Below are positions 46,985 to 55,830 of a stretch of DNA of 64,000 nt, piece after piece. How positions within the stretch are numbered: the stretch's first letter is position 1; each line of letters opens with the position of its first letter. Below the pieces are notes generated by a model. It was not told the origin of the DNA. It saw nothing but the letters and a program-made list of their open reading frames with translations, and did no database searches. This DNA comes from Allobosea sp. Root483D1. GTDB taxonomy: Bacteria > Pseudomonadota > Alphaproteobacteria > Rhizobiales > Beijerinckiaceae. The stretch spans positions 65,705-129,704 of the forward strand of contig NZ_LMJW01000001.1 in NCBI RefSeq assembly GCF_001429505.1, given 5' to 3'. Both the position numbers and the translations under genes were made by a program.

Positions 46985-47008
46985 GCTGCCGCTCCATATG
47001 GCGGCAGC
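46985..47008. promoter_or_regulatory. Second dyad upstream of lysR
   Basis: GCTGCCGC (46985-46992) and GCGGCAGC (47001-47008) are perfect inverted arms with a TCCATATG spacer, 30 bp before the lysR start. It could be a second operator site or an mRNA hairpin in the leader. Confidence 0.4.
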
Positions 47009-47038
47009 GCAACAGAACCATTGGGGGATTACGCGGCG

Positions 47039-48001
47039 ATGGATCTGCGCCAGTTGCGCTATTTCACGGCCATCGTCGAACAGGGCTCGTTTTCCAAGGC
47101 GGCAGTCAAGCTAAGGGTGGCGCAGCCGGCGCTGAGCCAGCATCTGCGCCATATGGAGGACGAGCTCGGCGTCGCCCTGCTGCATCGCGGCACCCGCGGC
47201 GTGCAGGCGACGGAGGCCGGCGAACGCTTGCTCGCCAAGGCCCGCATCATTCTCGCCGAGTTCGCCGATTTGCGCGACAGCGTCCGCGGCGAGCAGGCGG
47301 CGCCGGCGGGCGAGGTCCGCATCGGCCTGCCCGGCACTGTCAGCGAGCAATTCAGCGTCCCGCTGATCGAGGCGGCGCAGGAGCGCTATCCGGATGTGCG
47401 CATCCGCATCGCCGAGGCGATGAGCGGCTTCGTGCTCGACTGGCTGCGCAAGGGCGAGGTCGACCTCGCGGTGATCTACTCGACCTCCGACCCGAAGGGG
47501 CTCGGGATCCACCATATCCTGACCGAGGAGCTCTGCCTGTTCGGCGTGCCGGCGCTGAAGGCGCTCAAGACCTCGCCCGGCAAGGCGGTTACGCTGAGCG
47601 AGGCGGCCGGACTCGACCTGATCCTGCCCGGGCCGGGCCACGGCTTGCGCGACCAGATCGACGAAGCCGCGGCGGGGATCAACGCCACCGTCCATGCCGC
47701 GGTCGAGATCGAATCCTATGCGCAGATCAAGCGCCTGGCCGAGCGCGGCCTCGGCTACGGCATCCTGCCGCGCATGGCTGTGAGGGCGCAGGAGAAGGCC
47801 GGCATCTTCCGGACCTGGCCGATCGAAGAGCCCTCGCTCTATCGCAAGGTCTATCTCGCCTATTCGACCGAGCGGCCGATGACGGCCGCCGCCCGCGCCA
47901 TCGGCCAGCTCTCCTGGGAGATCCTGCGCGGCCTCGTCACCGAGGAGAGCTGGACCGCGACGCTCGGCGACGAGAGCGATCCGCCGGCCTTATACGGCTG
48001 A
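47039..48001 (+). CDS. LysR-family transcriptional regulator
   Basis: 320-aa LysR regulator of the CynR/NAC-like group. The winged helix contains GSFSKAAVKLRVAQPALSQHLRHME and the effector domain carries EQFSVPLIEAAQERYP and RGLGYGILPRMAV. The ATG at 47039 is 10 nt after GGGGGA; an in-frame TTG at 47021 is less likely. Divergent from the MBL-fold hydrolase, its probable target. Confidence 0.87.
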   Translation: MDLRQLRYFTAIVEQGSFSKAAVKLRVAQPALSQHLRHMEDELGVALLHRGTRGVQATEAGERLLAKARIILAEFADLRDSVRGEQAAPAGEVRIGLPGTVSEQFSVPLIEAAQERYPDVRIRIAEAMSGFVLDWLRKGEVDLAVIYSTSDPKGLGIHHILTEELCLFGVPALKALKTSPGKAVTLSEAAGLDLILPGPGHGLRDQIDEAAAGINATVHAAVEIESYAQIKRLAERGLGYGILPRMAVRAQEKAGIFRTWPIEEPSLYRKVYLAYSTERPMTAAARAIGQLSWEILRGLVTEESWTATLGDESDPPALYG

Positions 48002-48055
48002 TCGGGATTTCGTCTTTGACAGGCGAGGGCTGCACAACCCACTCTCGCAGCTATC

Positions 48056-48177
48056 CTCAGCCCTCATCCTGAGGAGCCGCGCAGCGGCGTCTCGAAGGAT
48101 GCTCCAGGAGGCTCCGGAGACAACTGGAGCATCCTTCGAGACGCGATCTACGATCGCTCCTCAGGATGAGGGCTGAG
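48056..48177. repeat. CCTCATCCTGAGGAGC-family inverted repeat pair
   Basis: CTCAGCCCTCATCCTGAGGA with CGTCTCGAAGGATGCTCCAG (48056-48107) is mirrored by CTGGAGCATCCTTCGAGACG and TCCTCAGGATGAGGGCTGAG (48124-48177). The two arms can form a long stem of about 50 bp. Repeats of this sequence type occur many times in alphaproteobacterial genomes. It occupies most of the gap between lysR and the alcohol dehydrogenase. Confidence 0.78.
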
Positions 48178-48206
48178 ATGAAAAATCGAAGCCACGAGGA
48201 TACGCC

Positions 48207-49331
48207 TTGAAGACCCGCGCCGCCGTCCTGCACGCCAGCCCCGTCGCCGCGCCCTATGCGCAGTCGAAGCCGCTCCGGATGGAGGAGGTCGAGCTCGCCC
48301 CGCCTGGCATGGGCGAGGTGCTGGTCAGGGTCCGCGCCGCAGGTCTCTGCCATTCCGATCTCTCGGTGATCGACGGCAATCGGACGCGCCCGGTACCGAT
48401 GGTGCTCGGCCATGAGGCTGCCGGCGAAGTCGAGGAGGTCGGGCCCGGCGTCACCGACCTCAGGAAGGGCGACCGTGTCGTCATGGTCTTCGTACCCTCC
48501 TGCGGCCATTGTGCGCCGTGCAGCGAGGGGCGCCCTGCTTTGTGCGAGCCCGGCAATGCCGCCAATGGCGTCGGCGAGTTGATGGCCGGCGGACGCCGCC
48601 TCTCGCAGGACGGCAAGCCGGTGCACCATCATGTCGGCGTCTCCGCCTTCGCCGAGCATGCGGTGATGTCGCGCCATTCCCTGGTGAAGATCGAGGCCGA
48701 CATCCCGCATGAGATCGCGGCGCTGTTCGGCTGCGCCGTGCTGACCGGTGTCGGGGCCGCGGTGAACACCGCCAAGGTCCGCGCTGGCGAGACGGTCGCG
48801 GTCGTCGGCCTCGGCGGCGTCGGCCTTTCGGCCCTGCTCGGCGCCGTCGCCTGCGGTGCCTCGCGTGTCATCGCCGTCGATCTCTCGGACGAGAAACTCA
48901 GAATCGCCCGCGAGCTCGGCGCGACCGACACCTTCAATGCCGGCGCGCCCGACGTGGTCGAGGCGATCCGGGCCACGACCAGAGGCGGCGTCGACCACGG
49001 ACTGGAGATGGCCGGCTCGGTGAAGGCGCTGGAGCTCGCCTACCAGGTCACCCGGCGCGGCGGCACGACGACGACGGCCGGTCTCGCCAATCCCACGCAC
49101 ACGATGGCGCTGGCGCCGGTTCGCCTCGTCGGCGAGGAACGGACGCTGAAGGGCTCCTATGTCGGCTCCTGCATCCCGGTGCGCGACATCCCGCGCTTTA
49201 TCGATCTGTATTTGCGCGGCAAGCTGCCAGTCGACAAGCTCTGGACCAGTTCGAGCCCGCTCGAGGGCATCAATGAAGGCTTCGACGCACTGAACGAAGG
49301 CCGGACGATCCGGCACGTCATCCAGATGTAG
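48207..49331 (+). CDS. Zinc-dependent alcohol dehydrogenase (MDR family)
   Basis: 374-aa medium-chain alcohol dehydrogenase. The catalytic zinc site has C48 (GLCHSDLSV) and H69-E70 (GHEAAG). The structural zinc site has four cysteines at 99, 102, 105 and 113. The NAD loop is VVGLGGVGLSALLG. This is the class of AdhC/glutathione-independent and benzyl-alcohol type dehydrogenases. No ATG fits the conserved N-terminus; TTG at 48207 follows an ACGAGGA ribosome site and is the probable start. It converges with the MFS gene with a 3-bp gap. Confidence 0.87.
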   Translation: MKTRAAVLHASPVAAPYAQSKPLRMEEVELAPPGMGEVLVRVRAAGLCHSDLSVIDGNRTRPVPMVLGHEAAGEVEEVGPGVTDLRKGDRVVMVFVPSCGHCAPCSEGRPALCEPGNAANGVGELMAGGRRLSQDGKPVHHHVGVSAFAEHAVMSRHSLVKIEADIPHEIAALFGCAVLTGVGAAVNTAKVRAGETVAVVGLGGVGLSALLGAVACGASRVIAVDLSDEKLRIARELGATDTFNAGAPDVVEAIRATTRGGVDHGLEMAGSVKALELAYQVTRRGGTTTTAGLANPTHTMALAPVRLVGEERTLKGSYVGSCIPVRDIPRFIDLYLRGKLPVDKLWTSSSPLEGINEGFDALNEGRTIRHVIQM

Positions 49332-49334
49332 GAC

Positions 49335-50528
49335 TCAGGCTGCGGGCTGGTCGCTCGCCGTTGCGGCGCGGGGCGCGAGCGTGGCGGCAAGGGCCGCGAC
49401 CAGCATCAGCGCGACTGCGAGCCCAGCCAGTGCCGGAAAGCCGGCGCGAGCATAGAGCGGCCCGAACCCTGTCGTGCCGGCGAAGAGCGCGAGATAGGTC
49501 ACGCTGCTGTTGAGCCCCATGATCGCGCCGCGACGGGAGGGATCGAGCGCACCCAGCCGGAGGATCAGCACGTTAAGCCCGGCGTGGTTGGCCATGCCCC
49601 AGAAGAACACCACGGCGAGCAGCGCTGGATAGGACGCAGCGACCAGGCTCATCACCAGGTAGACGCAGCCGACCACTGCAAAGAACAGCGGCAGCAGCCG
49701 GGCCGGGCCGATCCGATCGATCCAGCGGTCGAGGAAGGTCGTCGCCCCGAAGCCGAGCCCATAACACAGGGCGAGCAGGCCGCCGGCGCTGACCGGCAGG
49801 CCGAGCACGCGGTGCAGATGATCGCCGACATAGGCGTAGACGCCATAGAACGAGGCCATGAAGGCGGCGCAGGCGAGCAGCAGTGGCACGATGCCGGGAA
49901 CCCGCAGGGCCGAGAGCGGCGACGGCGCAGCGCGTCCGATCGCGTTGCCCCCTGCGGTCAGCTTGGTGGTTCCGGCGATGGCCGCGAGCCCCGCGATGAC
50001 GACGATGGCGTAGACCATGCGCCAGCCGAACAAGTCGGCGATCACGGCCGAGAGCGAGACGCCCGCGACCATGCTGAGCGTCCAGCCGAACAGGACGACG
50101 CCGAGCGTGTCGCTCTCGCGGCCGGCAGGCGCCGCCAGCGCTGCGAGCGTGTAGATCGACGGCAAGGCGAGACCCGCTGCAATCCCCGCCAGCAACTGCG
50201 CGCCGACGAAGGCCGGCAGAGCCGGCGCCGCCCCGCTCGCCGCGAGCGCGGCCAGGAAAGCGAGCAGGGCATAGCGCAGCACGCGCCCCGCGCCGAAGCG
50301 GTCGATCAAGCCGGCGAGCAGCAAGGCGCTCGCTGCCGTGCCGATGCCGAAGGCGGCCGAGGCCATCATCACCGCCGGCACGCCGCTGGCGAAGCTTTCG
50401 GCCACCCGCGGCGCGATCGGCCCCAGCGCCAGTGAGTTGGCGCCGACCAGCCCGATGCACAGGCAGAGCGCATAAGCTGCCGGGGGGATCCGAGGCGTTC
50501 CCGAAGCTGTTTGATTTTTGTTCGTCAT
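49335..50528 (-). CDS. MFS transporter (drug/solute exporter type)
   Basis: 397-aa, 12-helix major facilitator of the AraJ/YdhP-like branch. The first loop signature reads LLLAGLIDRFGAGRVLRYAL and the second half has GFGATTFLDRWIDRIGPARLL. No cofactor or binding domains are attached. It is divergent from an Lrp-type regulator over only 48 bp that contain a dyad, so Lrp control is likely. Amino acid or drug export is a plausible but untested role. Confidence 0.84.
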   Translation of the reverse strand: MTNKNQTASGTPRIPPAAYALCLCIGLVGANSLALGPIAPRVAESFASGVPAVMMASAAFGIGTAASALLLAGLIDRFGAGRVLRYALLAFLAALAASGAAPALPAFVGAQLLAGIAAGLALPSIYTLAALAAPAGRESDTLGVVLFGWTLSMVAGVSLSAVIADLFGWRMVYAIVVIAGLAAIAGTTKLTAGGNAIGRAAPSPLSALRVPGIVPLLLACAAFMASFYGVYAYVGDHLHRVLGLPVSAGGLLALCYGLGFGATTFLDRWIDRIGPARLLPLFFAVVGCVYLVMSLVAASYPALLAVVFFWGMANHAGLNVLILRLGALDPSRRGAIMGLNSSVTYLALFAGTTGFGPLYARAGFPALAGLAVALMLVAALAATLAPRAATASDQPAA

Positions 50529-50533
50529 TTTTG

Positions 50534-50556
50534 CAGAATGGCCGAATGAAATTCTG
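50534..50556. promoter_or_regulatory. Candidate Lrp operator
   Basis: CAGAAT (50534-50539) and ATTCTG (50551-50556) form a perfect dyad with an 11-nt spacer in the 48-bp gap between the divergent MFS and Lrp genes. Any protein bound here would cover both promoters. Confidence 0.5.
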
Positions 50557-50576
50557 GATCAATCGGAGATCGCCGA

Positions 50577-51122
50577 ATGCTTGAAAAAACAGATGGCGTT
50601 CGGCGGAGCCGGGGAGCCGAGCGCGAACTCGATGCCATGGACCGAAAGCTGTTAGGCGTTCTCGTCGAGGATGCGACGATCAGCTACGCCGATCTCGGCG
50701 AGCGCGTCGGCCTGTCGCCGCCGGCGGCGCATGAGCGGGTGAAGCGATTGCGGCGCTCCGGCGTGATCAGGCGGGTTGCGGCGCTGATCGAGCCGGAGGC
50801 GACGGGCAAGACGCTGCTCGCCTTCGTCCATGTCGACACCACCGGCTGGGGCAAGACGACGACGCTCTTGGCGATCGAAGCCCATCCCGAGGTCGAGGAG
50901 ATCCATTCGGTTGCCGGCGACACTTGCATGATGCTCAAGGTCCGCACCGAGAGCACCCATGCGCTCGAAGGCCTGCTGGCGAAGATCTACGACGTGCCCG
51001 GGGTCACCGCGACCCGCAGCTATGTCGTGCTCTCGACTTATCTGGAGCGGCCGGTCCAGCCGGGCATCACTGGCGAATGGCCCGGACGCGTCAAGAATCC
51101 GCGCGGCGTCGGCACCGCTTGA
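50577..51122 (+). CDS. Lrp/AsnC-family transcriptional regulator
   Basis: 181-aa regulator. The N-terminal helix-turn-helix (about residues 20-75) includes LDAMDRKLLGVLVEDATISYADLGERVGLSP and the C-terminal RAM/AsnC domain contains EEIHSVAGDTCMMLKVR. The protein is about 25 residues longer than Lrp at its ends. ATG at 50577 has GGAG 8 nt upstream; ATG at 50637 would give a standard-length protein. Divergent from the MFS carrier, its likely target. An amino acid effector is typical of the family. Confidence 0.87.
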   Translation: MLEKTDGVRRSRGAERELDAMDRKLLGVLVEDATISYADLGERVGLSPPAAHERVKRLRRSGVIRRVAALIEPEATGKTLLAFVHVDTTGWGKTTTLLAIEAHPEVEEIHSVAGDTCMMLKVRTESTHALEGLLAKIYDVPGVTATRSYVVLSTYLERPVQPGITGEWPGRVKNPRGVGTA

Positions 51123-51125
51123 GCC

Positions 51126-51854
51126 TCAGCCGAACATCGCAGAGTTGCCTGACGGCCTAGGCGTGAACGGCACCTTGAGATGATGCAGCCGCAGCGGCTG
51201 GTGCAGGACATAGCCGCCCTTGTCGTGATCCGAGAGCGCCTCGAAGCGCGCGAGCAGCTTGCCGCGCGCCGCCTGCGCCCGCTCCTCGCGCGACGGATCG
51301 GCCACGACGGCACGCTCGAGGAAGGCCTCGGCATCGGGAAACGTTTCGATGCGGTCGTACTCGATCCGCCTGATCTCGCTGATGATGCCGCGGCGCCTCG
51401 CCCTGACGATAGCGTCCTGCGCCGCCTGCCGGACGTCGGTCTCGTCCTCGATCAATCGCAGCGCATCGAAGAACGATCCTTCCGACAGGGATTCGACGAC
51501 GATGACGCTGCCACCCTTGCCGACGACGCGGGCGGCCTCCTCCAGTGCCAGCAGCATGTCGGGGACGGGGATATGATGCAGGCTGTTGAGGAAGATCGCG
51601 GCGTGCATGCTGGTGTCGCCCCAGGGCAGGAGCTGGGCGCAGCCCTGCTTCAGCACGGCCTTCGGCACGAGCGTCTGCGCGACCTCCAGCATCGCCTCGT
51701 CCGGATCGAGCCCAGCAACGCTGGCGCCTCGCTCAGCCAGCGCCTGCAGCAGATTGCCCCGGCCGCAGCCGATATCGAGGATGCGCCGGCCCTGCAGGGG
51801 CGCAAGTAGTCCTCCCAGGATATCGACGGTATCGCCTGCCGGCAGCATCCACAT
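51126..51854 (-). CDS. Class I SAM-dependent methyltransferase
   Basis: 242-aa methyltransferase. Motif I RILDIGCGRGNLLQAL is at about residues 24-39, with VAGLDPDEAML as the acidic strand and LNSLHHIPV as motif IV. No acceptor is predictable. It converges with the Lrp gene (3-bp gap) and lies 107 bp downstream of the aldehyde dehydrogenase, so it may be the last gene of that operon or a separate unit. Confidence 0.8.
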   Translation of the reverse strand: MWMLPAGDTVDILGGLLAPLQGRRILDIGCGRGNLLQALAERGASVAGLDPDEAMLEVAQTLVPKAVLKQGCAQLLPWGDTSMHAAIFLNSLHHIPVPDMLLALEEAARVVGKGGSVIVVESLSEGSFFDALRLIEDETDVRQAAQDAIVRARRRGIISEIRRIEYDRIETFPDAEAFLERAVVADPSREERAQAARGKLLARFEALSDHDKGGYVLHQPLRLHHLKVPFTPRPSGNSAMFG

Positions 51855-51961
51855 GGGTCAATCAATGCTTGCGCCCGCAAGGGGGCGCAAGACCTGTGCG
51901 CTTGCGATCCCAAGCTACTCCTTACGGATGAACAACCTGGCCGCGATCCACTCGTTCCGCC

Positions 51962-53395
51962 TCACCCGTGCTTGTGCACGATCGTCTTGGTGACGGCGAA
52001 CTCCTCCAGCGCCATGAAGCCCTTCTCGCGGCCATGGCCGCTCTTGCCGGTGCCGCCGAAGGGCAGTTCGATGCCGCCGCCGGCGCCGTAGCCGTTGATG
52101 AAGACCTGCCCGGCCCGGACCCGCTTGGCGACACGCTGCTGACGCCCGCCATTATTGGTCCAGACACCGGCGACGAGGCCGTAGGCGGTGGAGTTGGCGA
52201 GCTTCACGGCATCTTCCTCGTCGTCGAAGGAGAAGGCGGCAAGGACGGGACCGAAGACCTCTTCCTGCTCCAGCCGGTTGCCGCGCGGGACCTGGCCGAA
52301 CAGGGTCGGGGTCACGTAGAAGCCGCCATTGGGCACGCCCTGGGCGATCGCGCCCTCGGCGAGCACCGGAATGCCCTGCTCGCGGGCCTGGTCGACGAAG
52401 CTCTGCACCCGGCCGCGCTGCTTGGCGTTGACCACCGGGCCGCAATCGAGGTCCATTTCGGGCGTGCCGGCGCGCAGTTTCGAGAACTGCTTGGCGACAG
52501 CGCCGACGAAGTCGTGATAGACGGTCTTCTGCACCAGCACGCGGCTGCCGGCCGAGCAGGTCTGGCCGGTGTTCTGGACGATCGCCTTGCAGACGATCGG
52601 CACCGCCGCGTCGAAATCGGCATCGTCGAAGACGATCTGGGGTGATTTGCCGCCCAGCTCGAGCGTGCAGGTGATGAAGTTATCGGCGCAGGCCTTCTGG
52701 ATGATCTGGCCGACCTGCGGCGAGCCTGTGAACGAGATGAAGCCGACGCCGGGATTGCGGCAGAGTGCCTCGCCCGCCTCATGGCCGCGGCCGGTGACGA
52801 TGTTGATCGCGCCGTCGGGGAAGCCGACCTCGGTGGCAAGCTCAGCGAGGCGGAGTGCCGTCTGGCAGGCATCCTCGGCGGGCTTCAGCACCACGGCATT
52901 GCCCATGGCGAGCGAGGCGGTCAGCGAGCGGCCGAACATCTGCGCCGGATAATTCCAGGGCAGGATATGGCCGGTGACGCCATAGGGCTCGTGCACGACG
53001 TTGACGCTGTAGCCGTTGAGGAACGGGATGATGTGGCCGTGGACCTTGTCGGCAGCGCCGCCATAGAACTCGAAATAGCGCACCGTCGCCTCGATATCGG
53101 CCCTGGCCTGCGCCATCGGCTTGCCGGTGTCCTGCGCCTCGATCCTCGCCAGCTCCTCGAAATGATCCTGGACCTTGAAGGCCAGCTTCGCGATCAGCCG
53201 GCCGCGCTCGGCGGCGGTGAGCTTGCCCCAGGCGCCCTCATAAGCGGCACGCGCCGCCTTCACGGCGTCGTCGATGTCATCGGCGTTGCCGCAGGCGATG
53301 CGGGTGAATTCCTCGCCGGTCGCCGGCGCAAGCACCGCCATGGTCTCGCCGGTGCGCCCGGCGACATGCCGGCCGTTGATGAAGTGCTGGGTCAT
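51962..53395 (-). CDS. NAD(P)-dependent aldehyde dehydrogenase
   Basis: 477-aa aldehyde dehydrogenase. The catalytic residues are N148 (ILPWNYP), E246 (LELGGKS) and nucleophile C280 (NTGQTCSAGS); the coenzyme loop is FTGSPQVGQ. The subfamily resembles betaine-aldehyde and gamma-aminobutyraldehyde dehydrogenases. It is 38 bp downstream of the second livF gene in the same direction, so it is probably the last enzyme of that transporter operon, oxidising an aldehyde derived from the imported compound (inference). Confidence 0.9.
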   Translation of the reverse strand: MTQHFINGRHVAGRTGETMAVLAPATGEEFTRIACGNADDIDDAVKAARAAYEGAWGKLTAAERGRLIAKLAFKVQDHFEELARIEAQDTGKPMAQARADIEATVRYFEFYGGAADKVHGHIIPFLNGYSVNVVHEPYGVTGHILPWNYPAQMFGRSLTASLAMGNAVVLKPAEDACQTALRLAELATEVGFPDGAINIVTGRGHEAGEALCRNPGVGFISFTGSPQVGQIIQKACADNFITCTLELGGKSPQIVFDDADFDAAVPIVCKAIVQNTGQTCSAGSRVLVQKTVYHDFVGAVAKQFSKLRAGTPEMDLDCGPVVNAKQRGRVQSFVDQAREQGIPVLAEGAIAQGVPNGGFYVTPTLFGQVPRGNRLEQEEVFGPVLAAFSFDDEEDAVKLANSTAYGLVAGVWTNNGGRQQRVAKRVRAGQVFINGYGAGGGIELPFGGTGKSGHGREKGFMALEEFAVTKTIVHKHG

Positions 53396-53433
53396 GGTGG
53401 TCTCCGTCTACGGCAATGCCGTCTCGTATCGTC

Positions 53434-54129
53434 TCAATGCAGCCCGGCCGCGGCGAGCGAGCTTTGCGCCAGCACTGTCTCGCTGACCTCGCCGCGCTCG
53501 ATTGCATAAGCCCGGCCCGCGAAGTTGCGCAGCAGACTGGGGTTGGATTCGGTGATCAGCAAGGCGATGTCGGGATGGCTGTCGCGCAAGGCGCGCAGGG
53601 CAGCGGCATAGCGGTTCGCCAGCACCGGGGCGAGGCCCTGGAAGGGCTCGTCGAGCAGGATGACGCGGCTGCCGACCATCAGCGCGCGGGCAAGCGCCGC
53701 CATCTTGCCCTGCCCGCCGGAGAGCCCCGCGGCCGGGCGCTGGCGCAGGTCGGCGAGTTCCGGCAGCACCGCGTAAATGCGCTCCAGCCGCCTGATGATC
53801 TCGGCCTCGCCGAGCTTCATCACCTCGGCCGGCAAGCGGATGTTCTCCTCGATGGTGAAGGTCGAGAATAGCCGGCGATCCTCGGGCGCATAGCCGATAC
53901 CGAGCCGCGGCCGCTCATGCGCCTTCACCGTATCGAGCGGCTTGCCGTCGAAACTGATCGCGCCGCCAGTCACCTTCATGAAGCCCATGATGGCGCGCAG
54001 CAGGCTGGTCTTGCCGGCGCCGTTGCGGCCGATGAGGGCGACGGTCGCGCCCTCCTCCAGCGACAGCGTGGCGCGGCGCAGCACCTGCACGCCTTCGATC
54101 TCGGCCGAGAGCTCCCTGATCTCCAGCAT
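53434..54129 (-). CDS. livF: LIV-type ABC transporter ATP-binding protein LivF (second system)
   Basis: 231-aa ATPase. Walker A reads GRNGAGKTS, the signature LSGGQGKMAALARALM, and Walker B VILLDEPFQGLAP. It is separated from livG by one base, so translation is probably coupled. It belongs to a second, complete LIV importer distinct from the one at 38903-43695. Confidence 0.9.
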   Translation of the reverse strand: MLEIRELSAEIEGVQVLRRATLSLEEGATVALIGRNGAGKTSLLRAIMGFMKVTGGAISFDGKPLDTVKAHERPRLGIGYAPEDRRLFSTFTIEENIRLPAEVMKLGEAEIIRRLERIYAVLPELADLRQRPAAGLSGGQGKMAALARALMVGSRVILLDEPFQGLAPVLANRYAAALRALRDSHPDIALLITESNPSLLRNFAGRAYAIERGEVSETVLAQSSLAAAGLH

Positions 54130-54130
54130 C

Positions 54131-54880
54131 TCAGACCCCCACCCCGATCACGGTCTCGCGAACCTCCGGATGGCTGAGGATCTCCTCCGGCGTGCCCTGA
54201 TGGGCGATGCGCCCGCCGGTCCAGACTGCGACACGATTGGCGTAGCGGGCGACGACGTCCATGTCGTGCTCGACGAAGACCGCCGTGGTGGCGCGGGCGT
54301 CGAGGACGCGGGTCAGCGTGTCCATCACCTGGAATTTCTCCGTGGAGGAGACGCCGCTGGTCGGCTCGTCCATGAAGATCAGCCTGGGTTCGAGCGCGAG
54401 CGCAACGGCGATGTCGATCAGCTTGCGCATGCCTTCCGGCAATTCGCGGACGATGCGGTTGCCGGTTTCCTTCAGGCCGACGAGGTCGAGCAGCGCCCAC
54501 ATCTCCTCGGCCTTCGGATGCCGCAGCATGGGCAGGAAAGGCGACCATGAGCCTTCGCGCGCCGACAACGCCAGCAGCAGGTTCTCGATCACGGTGTTGT
54601 CGAGGAAGAGCTGCGGGATCTGGAAGGAGCGGCCGACACCGAGCCGGGTGATCGCGCGCGGCGACAGGCGCGTCACGTCCTGTCCGGCGAAGAGAACTCT
54701 GCCGGATTGCGGCTTGAGATAGCCGGTGCAGAGGTTGATGAAGGTGGTCTTGCCGGCCCCGTTCGGGCCGATGATGGCGATGCGTTCGTTCGCAGCGACC
54801 TTGAGCGAGGCGCCGTTCGCCGCCTGCACGCCGCCGAAGCGCAAATGCAGGTCGTCCGCCTCGAGGATGACGCCGCTCAT
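54131..54880 (-). CDS. livG: LIV-type ABC transporter ATP-binding protein LivG (second system)
   Basis: 249-aa ATPase. Walker A is GPNGAGKTT and Walker B LIFMDEPTSGV. The signature is degenerate (ELPEGMRKLID instead of LSGGQ), as in many LivG proteins. The start at 54880 (ATG, minus strand) overlaps the livM gene end by 4 bp; the same frame stays open upstream into livM but is not coding there. Confidence 0.9.
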   Translation of the reverse strand: MSGVILEADDLHLRFGGVQAANGASLKVAANERIAIIGPNGAGKTTFINLCTGYLKPQSGRVLFAGQDVTRLSPRAITRLGVGRSFQIPQLFLDNTVIENLLLALSAREGSWSPFLPMLRHPKAEEMWALLDLVGLKETGNRIVRELPEGMRKLIDIAVALALEPRLIFMDEPTSGVSSTEKFQVMDTLTRVLDARATTAVFVEHDMDVVARYANRVAVWTGGRIAHQGTPEEILSHPEVRETVIGVGV

Positions 54881-55830
54881 CGCCCGCCCTCCCCGCGCTG
54901 TGCTTTGCCAGCCTTGCCGGCGACGATGCCGTAGAGGCCCGCCGGCGCGAAGAAGATGATGACGAGCAGCATCACGCCAAGCACGGCATGCCAGGTTTCG
55001 GGCGCATACACCGCCGCATAGCCGCGGATGATCTGGAACATCAGCGCGCCGAGGAAGGGCCCGGCGACGCCGCCGATGCCGCCCAGGATCGCGATGAAGA
55101 CGAATTCGCCGGAGCGCACCCAATAGGCCAGCTCCGGTGTGACGTGGCCGGAGACCAGCGCAATGATCGCACCACCCAGTCCTGCCAGCAGGCCGGAGAG
55201 CAGATAGGCGCCGTAGAGCACCTTGCGCGGGGAGACGCCGAGATATTCGAGCCGCGTCTCGTTCGACTTGATCGCCTCCAGCGCCTTGCCGCCAGGCGAG
55301 GTGAGATAGCGCGCAACGAAGAGCGCGGCGAGGATGCAGAGCACCAGCGTGACGTAGAAGGTCGCGAGCTCGAACTGCTCGCGGCCGAATTCGATGCCGG
55401 CGAAGGTCGGGCGCGGGACGCGCTTGCCGTCGGCGCCGCCGGTGATCGAGAACAGCTTTTCGAGAAGCGAGAAGAACACCATCGAGATGGCGAGGTTGAG
55501 CATGCCGAAGAAGATTGCCCGATAGCGCACCACGAAGAGCCCGACGATCGCCGCAAGCAGGCCGGAGGCCGCCATGCCGACCGGGATCAGGATCAGGGCC
55601 TCGTGTCCGACCTTGGCCGCCGCCATGAAGGCGACTGCATAGGCGCTGAAGGCGAAGAACAGGCCATGGCCGAAGGAGACCTGGCCGGCGCGCAGCAGCA
55701 CCATGATGCCGAGCGCCGCCAAACCTTCGCACAGAGCCACTGTGAGGATCACCGTCGACCAGGGCGAGAACAGCGGGAAGACGGCGAGCGCTGCGATCAG
55801 TGCGCCGCCGAGAACGAGCTGGCGCGTCAT
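54877..55830 (-). CDS. livM: LIV-type ABC transporter permease LivM (second system)
   Basis: 317-aa permease with about ten helices. The LivM pattern is GIMVLLRAGQVSFGHGLFFAFSAYA, and the ATPase-contact loop is SPGGKALEAIKSNETRLEYLGV. The ATG at 55830 shares a base with the livH stop (TGATG); a GTG one codon earlier is possible. It overlaps livG by 4 bp. Confidence 0.9.
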   Translation of the reverse strand: MTRQLVLGGALIAALAVFPLFSPWSTVILTVALCEGLAALGIMVLLRAGQVSFGHGLFFAFSAYAVAFMAAAKVGHEALILIPVGMAASGLLAAIVGLFVVRYRAIFFGMLNLAISMVFFSLLEKLFSITGGADGKRVPRPTFAGIEFGREQFELATFYVTLVLCILAALFVARYLTSPGGKALEAIKSNETRLEYLGVSPRKVLYGAYLLSGLLAGLGGAIIALVSGHVTPELAYWVRSGEFVFIAILGGIGGVAGPFLGALMFQIIRGYAAVYAPETWHAVLGVMLLVIIFFAPAGLYGIVAGKAGKAQRGEGGR

